Shown: positions 42,839 through 48,758 of the stretch, in pieces
Position numbering within the stretch: position 1 is the stretch's first letter
Layout of the letters: the number at the start of each line of letters is the position of its first letter
Assembly (NCBI RefSeq): GCF_003711515.1
Contig: NW_021167086.1
Coordinates: forward strand, 387,833-436,590
Source of the DNA: Sodiomyces alkalinus F11
Taxonomy: Eukaryota > Ascomycota > Sordariomycetes > Glomerellales > Plectosphaerellaceae
DNA length: 48,758 bases
Direction: 5' to 3'
Made by a program: the position numbers and the translations under genes
The notes under the pieces: generated by a model
The model's input: only the letters and a program-made list of their open reading frames with translations
Told to the model about the DNA's origin: nothing
The model's database searches: none

Positions 42839-43252
42839 CTCGGATGGCTAAGGGGTCGGGTTCTGCCATGTGAGAATGTCGTAGTTCATGGTCGGTCGAG
42901 AATAACGCTCGATTACATTCTCATACTAGAATCGTATGACACTGTGGGAAGTTGTGAGAGGTCGCAACGAGGCAGAGATCTCAGTGGCGATAAACTCCCT
43001 GGGATGAGTGTGAGCATGGATGAAGGTCGCCTGGTCTGGGACCGCGTTGGGTGGGGTTGCATAGATCGACGCGACTGTACGAAATCCACACGTCATCCCG
43101 TGACTTGCTGAGCTAAGCAACCGATCCATCGCATCCATCACGGTCGGTACCTAATTAAGGTACCTTACTTCACATCAGAAGGAATCAGACAGAAGCACAG
43201 CTCAGTTGAACTTCAACCTGCAAGCCTTCATCATGCGACAAACCCTTCCAAC
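42839..43252. promoter_or_regulatory. Divergent promoter region, Rev1 / RED-like genes
   Basis: A compact 414-base region between the two divergent start codons; it includes GGTACCTAATTAAGGTACCT at 43144-43163, an imperfect palindrome. No gene inside. Confidence 0.5.
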
Positions 43253-45145
43253 ATGAATAATGAACAGTTTCGACGCCTTCTGGGGGTTGATTCCCCCAAG
43301 CCCAGTCAAGGCACCACTTCCAAGACTAGCCCGTCGTTTGGTTCCGGCAGTGCAACACCGGGAGCACTGGGATCGCGACAGAGGGCCAGCATACCAATGA
43401 CACCGTACGTTTCTCATCTTATATCCTATTCTCTGCGCCTCGAAGCCCTGGGTTTTTTTTTAGTTTTTTTAGTTGTTGTTTTTTTTTTTTTTTTTTTTTT
43501 GCGTCGCAGTCTTTGTGCCAATGTGCAGACCAACTAACAACAGTTACTTCCCTAAAGACGCTCCATAGGCACCGGCCAATCCGACTTCCTCCGCCAACTC
43601 GCAGCGCGGGACCGAGCGACCCGACAGCAAAAACAATTCAAGACGTCCGCGCCCAAGGGCTCCCGCCTGGCCCAGGGCTACGTCGACCGCGCGAAAGAAC
43701 GAGAAAAAGAAGCGGAAGACGAGCGAGCAAGGAGGGTCCAAGCGCTGGAAGAACTCCTCAAGGCGGGGGACATCGACCGGGAGACGTTCGACAAGCAAGT
43801 GGACGAGATTGCCGGAGGGGACCTGTCGAGCACGCACTTGGTCAAGGGACTAGACCGCAAACTACTGGAGAGGATACGCAAGGGCGAAGATGTGTTCGGG
43901 AACGGCAGCAGCAGCAGCAGCACCGGCGACAACAAGGATGGCGAGCCCGAACCCGAGCCTGAAGAGGAGGAGCCTCCGCCCGACGTGGACGAGGAGCTCG
44001 ACCTGGTGGCCCAGCGAGACGTGCAGGCCGTCACCAAGGAGAAGACGGAGAAGAAGAAGAAGGGACAATTAGCACTGGCTGCCCTGGCACCGGGTAAGCA
44101 ACGAACACGCGACCAGATCATCGCCCAGATGAAGGCGGCACGGGAAGCGGCCAAGGCGGCGAAAGAGTCAGGCCTCGGCGACAAGTTCCGTAAGATCGGC
44201 GCCAAGCAGAAAGCGGGGACCAGGATCGAGAGGGACGGCAAGGGTCGCGAAGTGCTGATCATCGTGGACGAAGACGGGCACGAAAAGCGCATGGTCCGCA
44301 AGGTGCGAACACAAGCGCAGGGGGAGGAAGGGGACGACACCGAACGACGACGGGAGGTCATGATGCCTCGCAATAAGGCCAAGCCTCTCGGTATGGAAGT
44401 GCCGGAGTTCTATAGGAAGCAACAAGAGGCGGCGGCGGCGGCGGCGGCGGGAGAAGAGGACAAAGAAGACATCTTCTCGGACGCGGGGGATGACTACGAC
44501 CCGCTGGCCGGGGTAGACTCGGATTCGGACTCGGACTCGGATGATGAGGAGAAGGAGAAGGCGGAAAAAGCGAAGGAGGCAAGCACCAAGGACAAGACGG
44601 GCAAGGGTGAGCACGAGGGCGAAGGCGAGGCGGAAGACACATCGAAAGAAGGGATGCTGCCTCCACCCAAACCATCAACGACCAAAGACTACTTCAAAGG
44701 ATCCAGGACGGAGCTATTATCGGCACACAAGCGGGACGCCCCGTCCCTATCCGATCCAGCCATCCAAGCAGCATTCAAAAAGGCAGCGCAACTCAGCGCG
44801 GCGCGGGAAAAGAGGAAAGCGACCGAAGACGAAGGCGAAGACGAAATCGACGAAGAGGAGGCGCGGAAACGGGCAGAGCGGCGGCGGAAGATGCTCGAGT
44901 CGGCGAGGCGCGATGACGAGGACCTGGATCTCGGGTTTGGAACGAGCCGGCTGGAGGACGAGGAGGATTTTGACGAGTCCAAGGTGAAACTGTCGGAATG
45001 GGGACAGGACGATGATGACGACGAGGGAGGAGGGACAAAGGGCGGCAAGACCAAGCGGAAGAGGGGTCCGAAGAGGAGGAAGGGCGACGTTAACAATGCG
45101 GAGGATGTATTGCGAGTCATGGAGCAGCGGAAGCGTTCGTCGTAG
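43253..45145 (+). CDS. RED/IK-like spliceosomal protein, 579 aa
   Basis: Exons 43253-43404 and 43558-45145; the 153-base intron (donor GTACGT, branch CTAAC, acceptor TAAAG, phase 2) contains long T runs. The joined N-terminal half matches the RED_N family: SDFLRQLAARDRATRQQKQ, GYVDRAKEREKEAEDERA, then GGDLSSTHLVKGLDRKLLER near residues 140-160, the best-conserved segment of human RED/IK. The rest is highly charged: Ala/Gly-rich and acidic stretches (GGA/GCG repeats, DSDSDSDSDDEEKEKAE), further Lys/Glu blocks and a C-terminal basic KTKRKRGPKRRKG that fits a nuclear localisation signal. RED is a component of the spliceosomal B complex, acting before activation. Human-type RED repeats are not obvious here. 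Family assignment is strong for the N-terminal part. Confidence 0.87.
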
Positions 45146-45649
45146 ACTTGACAGGGCTCAGACAGGTCTAATGGACTCGACTGATGAACAACGAACCGAG
45201 TTGTCGCCTGGTTTTGTTTTGTCGTCTTGTTACTACGACTACTCGATTCTCTGCTGTCCCCTTTTTTCCCCCTTTTTTCCCTTTCCCCCTTTCCCCCTTT
45301 CCCCTCCTATAGCTACATAATACCGTCGAAAATCGTCAACTTTCCCGCATTCCAAGTTCCAAGACGACGGGACAGAAGGAATGATTTGGAAGGTATAGCA
45401 CTGCCAATTGACAGACCCTAAACAGTGACTATTGTTGTCGTCGTTGTCGCCCTCGTCGTTATCGCCCTCCTCGTCGTCGTCCTTAGGATAGAGAAAGTCG
45501 ATTTACTCAGAATTTCATATCAAAAGCAGAAAATATCCCGTTAAAAAAAACGCTGTGTAATAATACCTGGGAGGAGCACATGGGCTCCCCCCCCCCGCTA
45601 ACTATTTATACATGACGGCGACAAACACCGCCACGAGGGCCGCCGCCCC
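45146..45649. other. Convergent 3' flanks, no gene
   Basis: T/C-rich runs at 45260-45310, a GTC/GTT-rich patch at 45431-45480 and C runs near 45585. No gene is supported. Confidence 0.6.
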
Positions 45650-46060
45650 CTAAAACCCCACCCCTACCTCCAGTGACCACCCCCCGTTATCCGGCTCCTC
45701 CTCGCCGTCCGACCCCACCAGCATGTGGCTGACCCCCTCCCAGATTCCCAGAGCCTGGCCTACCCAGGACTCGTCAGGGCCAGCGCCGTCGTCGCTCTCT
45801 TCGCTGTATTAAAGTGCTCCAGAGTCAGTCAACTGTCAACGTGCCATATTGTTGCGTACCTTAGGTAGATCAGGGAAATGCACTTACGCGGACCGCTGGT
45901 CCTGGGCCAGTTCCCGGCTCTGGGGCCCGTCGTCGGACCGGGTCTGGGTGGGGTCCCCGCTGGTGGGGGAGTTGGACGAGGAGGAGCCAGGCTCCGGGGA
46001 GGTGGTTACCGCATGCCGCAGGGGACACTGTAATAACTCGAAAAAGTCCCCATAAATTTA
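45650..46060 (-). pseudogene. 3' exons of a gene cut off by the AT-rich block
   Basis: Two minus-strand exons join well: 45888 to about 46057, then 45650-45803, with an 84-base intron (donor GTAAGT, acceptor AATACAG, phase 2). The readable product contains FFELLQCPLRHAV, a Ser/Thr/Pro-rich acidic linker, and a C-terminal ESWVGQALGIWEGVSHML segment ending WSLEVGVGF. Read upstream, the frame meets TAA at 46058-46060, where a C-to-T change in CAA would create the stop, and base composition turns AT-rich at about 46035. I do not recognise the family. It is either a truncated gene whose 5' part was lost or mutated by RIP spreading from the neighbouring block, or, less likely, a live gene with 5' exons in that block. 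Confidence 0.5.
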
Positions 46061-48758
46061 GTAGGTACACTCTATAGGCACGAAAAAAACACCCGTACGC
46101 TGTAGTATATATTCGTATATATGAATACCCTAGGTACTTACTGGCTCTTATATCCAAAGCCCGTATAAATACAATTATCTTAAAAGCTATTATATAACAT
46201 CGCGTTAGCATTTACGGTACTTCCTGGCAGTATCTTTCTATTATAAATAATTTAACGCGATAATCTTACTATCAATATAATAACGGAGGACGTCTTTTTA
46301 CTCTGCCCTATTCTGAATATTAAATATACACTTCTATTTAATCGAAATCCCTATTAGACGGTCAGCCTAAGCTATAGTTTATCTCCTAACACCACTAGCC
46401 GAGTTAAAAAAGAAACTTCACCGGTCTTTTCGGATAGGTCTATTATTGATTTAACTGAATTAACACTACCTAGAAGGGAATAAAAGCCTAAGACGGAAAC
46501 CAGGGCCGTGCAGGCGCCTAGAGCCCGGTAAGGTTAAATACTAATACGGGCGCTGCGGCTTAGTAAGACGGAGCGAAAAGTTAGTATCGCGTAAACTAAT
46601 AAGGAAAAGTAACCCACGCCGATAAAGGAAATTAGTATTACGTTATATAGCGGCGAGTACTATATAGTCTTAAGCGGCGGTATCTCCTTTTAAAAATTTA
46701 TAAATATACTCGGATAAAAGGTTATAGGCCGAGTTACTATTTTACTCGACCTAGTATTACCCACGTATTAAGATCTTATACGTTATATTATTATATAGTT
46801 TAACACGAAGAAAGAATAGTTCGACCAAGACCTTACAGTTTTCCCCTATAATAATAAGAACCCGTAAAAAGTCGACTTTTATCGAAGCGAGATATATATA
46901 ACTATCACTTTACGTATACTACTACGCGAGTCTGGAATTAGACTTTTAAAAGAAGTTTATCTTAGCTTTCTTCGTATAACGGAAGTCGAAGCCGACTAAG
47001 TTAACTCTAATATTTCTCGTAAGCGCGCGGGCCGAAAAATAACTATATAAAAAGAGCCGGAGGAAGAAGATAATATTCTAATTACGGTGAAGAAAGAAAT
47101 CACTAAGCGGCCTCGCGCGGAAAAGAATAAAGGTAAAGGAAAGGCTACCGATAAAGAGTAAAAAGGATTATAGCTAGCTAATACTAGCTAGCCGGAGCTA
47201 AAAAAAGAAAAAGAGGAATAGATAGAACTAAAGTAAGAAAACGACGAATAAGTAGAACTAAAAGAGGAAAATAAGGAACCGGTGGAATAAAAGCCGCGCT
47301 AATCTCGTAAAGTTGTTATACCGGCCTTAATAATAGATCTACGCGACCGAACGGTATTATCTTCGGCTAGACGGAAGCGTATAATCTTAAAAGTAGAAGG
47401 CGAAATAGATTAATAGGGTAAATATATTTATAAATAGTTAGAAGGTAGAAAATTTAAATTATTTATTTGCTATAGTCTTTATTACTTATAATTTTATCTG
47501 CTATTAAATCCTTAGTTCTAATCCCCTTATTTCTGAAAAACTCTTTAACCGAAGTAATACTACCCCGTGGTGTAGAAAGTATTATAAGAACGGGTTTTTT
47601 CTTCTCCTAATCGTATAAGTATAACCCCTTTCGTATATACTCGTATAAAGGTAGCGAAGGATACTGCTTACCTTTTATAGTAAGAATTTCTAGTAGACTT
47701 ATCGCCGTGGCTTCTATACTACTATAAATTTCCATTATTATTTATAGAAGATATTAGTTAAGGCTTACTAGCTTATCTATAAGAACGTTTTCTAATATAC
47801 GAAGCCGTATAGGATCGACCCGAATATAAAGGTTAGGACTACTCTGGTAGTAAAGGGTCTAGGGCTTTCCGCTTATGATATATAGCGTAGATAGTTAGGT
47901 ATAAATTATATAGTAGTTATATACTTATATAAAACGGGTAAAATCCGTCCGAATTAGAGGTATATAGATATAGAGAAGGGTAATTCTATCGATAATAGAA
48001 TAAGAATTAAAAAGGCTGTGTTCGGAAAGATAAATAAAGAATTCCTAGAAGAATTAGTAAAAAGTGCTAAAAATAGAAAAAAATACTAGATACTTACACG
48101 CTAAAAAGCCGCGCGAGATTAGTAAAGTCTATTCTATTATAATTTAATCCGTTAACTATAGATACTTTTACTAAATACCTAGTAATCTTTGAACTTAATT
48201 AGAACCTTTTATCTAGTAGCGTTTATCTTTATACGAGAGCCGGCGGAAAGAAACTAGTGGCCGCCGGCTATAAGCGTTATTTCTTTGCCTCGGTCGGAAC
48301 GGATTAATTACGGGATAAAGCTAACTTACTAAATAACCTTTATATACTAAGCGAGTATATTTTTAGATATATACGCGGATACGCCCACGTAGAACTAAGT
48401 TATAAACCTTAAGTACGTGTTTATCCCTGCGTATATTTTAAAGCCGAAGGGTAATAACTTATCGTACGTATCTATAGACTAAATAAAATTAGGTCCTAGC
48501 GTTATCTAGCCTTTTCGACGGTAGCGTATCTCCTTATACCTTACCGCCACGTCTTTAGGAAATAGTTCTATGAATATACGGTATAGCTCGTATACGCTAA
48601 TAATAAAACCTTATTAGCGTATAAATATGTAGAGCTATACTTTGCCTAGGCCTCTTATAAATGATACCGTAAGGTCTTTCTTTTCGAAGAATAGCTCTAT
48701 ACGCTAGCGTTCGGGTCCGATTAATTCTGTATCTTAACGTCTCTAAAGGCGCTAATAT
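46061..48758. repeat. AT-rich, RIP-saturated block to window edge
   Basis: Composition changes sharply near 46035 and stays AT-rich to the edge. TA is everywhere, CA and TG are almost absent while CG is kept: the 120 bases 47341-47460 contain no CA and no TG but eight CG. That is the footprint of repeat-induced point mutation (CpA to TpA), so the block was once repeated DNA, most likely a transposable element or duplicated segment. No terminal repeats or target-site duplications are visible inside the window, and the block continues beyond it. Confidence 0.85.
47063..48758 (+). pseudogene. Relic reading frame inside the RIP block
   Basis: One plus-strand frame reads as protein-like if its stops are taken as mutated Gln or Trp codons. 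The first part is charged and nuclear-protein-like (KKEITKRPRAEKNKGKGKA, then SRKVVIPAL, SSARRKRIILKVEGE). It includes a 30-base imperfect tandem repeat (47216-47245, 47246-47275) that keeps the frame and encodes a 10-residue Glu/Lys unit. The last ~180 codons have alternating hydrophobic and basic segments (AFSTVAYLLIPYRHVFRK). The frame stays in register for about 1.7 kb. Stop density alone does not prove it, because AT-rich DNA has many stops in any frame. Family not recognised; it continues past the window. Confidence 0.35.

Overview
This window comes from a filamentous ascomycete (Pezizomycotina, probably Sordariomycetes). Its protein genes have short introns of 70-153 bases with GTRNGT-type donors, CTAAC-like branch points and pyrimidine-rich acceptors. 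They include fungal families: a HeLo cell-death domain, a NACHT-WD40 receptor, a Zn2Cys6 regulator and a WSC protein. The last 2.7 kb is AT-rich and nearly lacks CA/TG dinucleotides, the mark of repeat-induced point mutation (RIP). No tRNA, rRNA or CRISPR array was recognised.

Left part (1-9451). A small HeLo-domain protein (969-1808, minus) and a 1518-residue NACHT-WD40 receptor (2451-7180, plus) are divergently transcribed from a 642-base shared region. The effector C-terminus and the receptor N-terminus, once a missed first exon is added, carry the same Asn/Gly-patterned motif in gap-free register. This is the layout of HET-s/NWD2-type amyloid signalling: the receptor senses, its N-terminal motif templates amyloid folding of the effector tail, and the HeLo domain acts on the membrane. 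It is the most interesting system here. A single-pass, cysteine-rich, Ser/Thr-rich membrane protein (7856-9451, minus) follows.

Middle (9452-26078). One Zn2Cys6 / Fungal_trans_2-type regulator (13142-15415, minus) lies between two long stretches with no supportable gene (3.7 kb and 10.7 kb). The larger one is dotted with tandem repeats, including TGTAC x14, and with copies of GTACAACGTAC. It also holds a promoter-like block with three CCAAT boxes and only a tiny ORF downstream.

Right part (26079-45145) is an ordinary gene-dense arm: SAM+PH scaffold protein; SOD-fold mitoribosomal protein; F-box protein; a conserved-looking protein of unknown function; mitochondrial thiamine pyrophosphate carrier; WSC surface protein; translesion polymerase Rev1 with a 26-Gln tract; and a RED/IK-type spliceosomal protein. 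Gene pairs mS42/F-box, unknown/TPC and Rev1/RED are divergent; the others are convergent or tandem.

Right edge (45650-48758). The 3' exons of a broken minus-strand gene run into the RIP-saturated AT-rich block, which holds the remains of an unidentified plus-strand reading frame.
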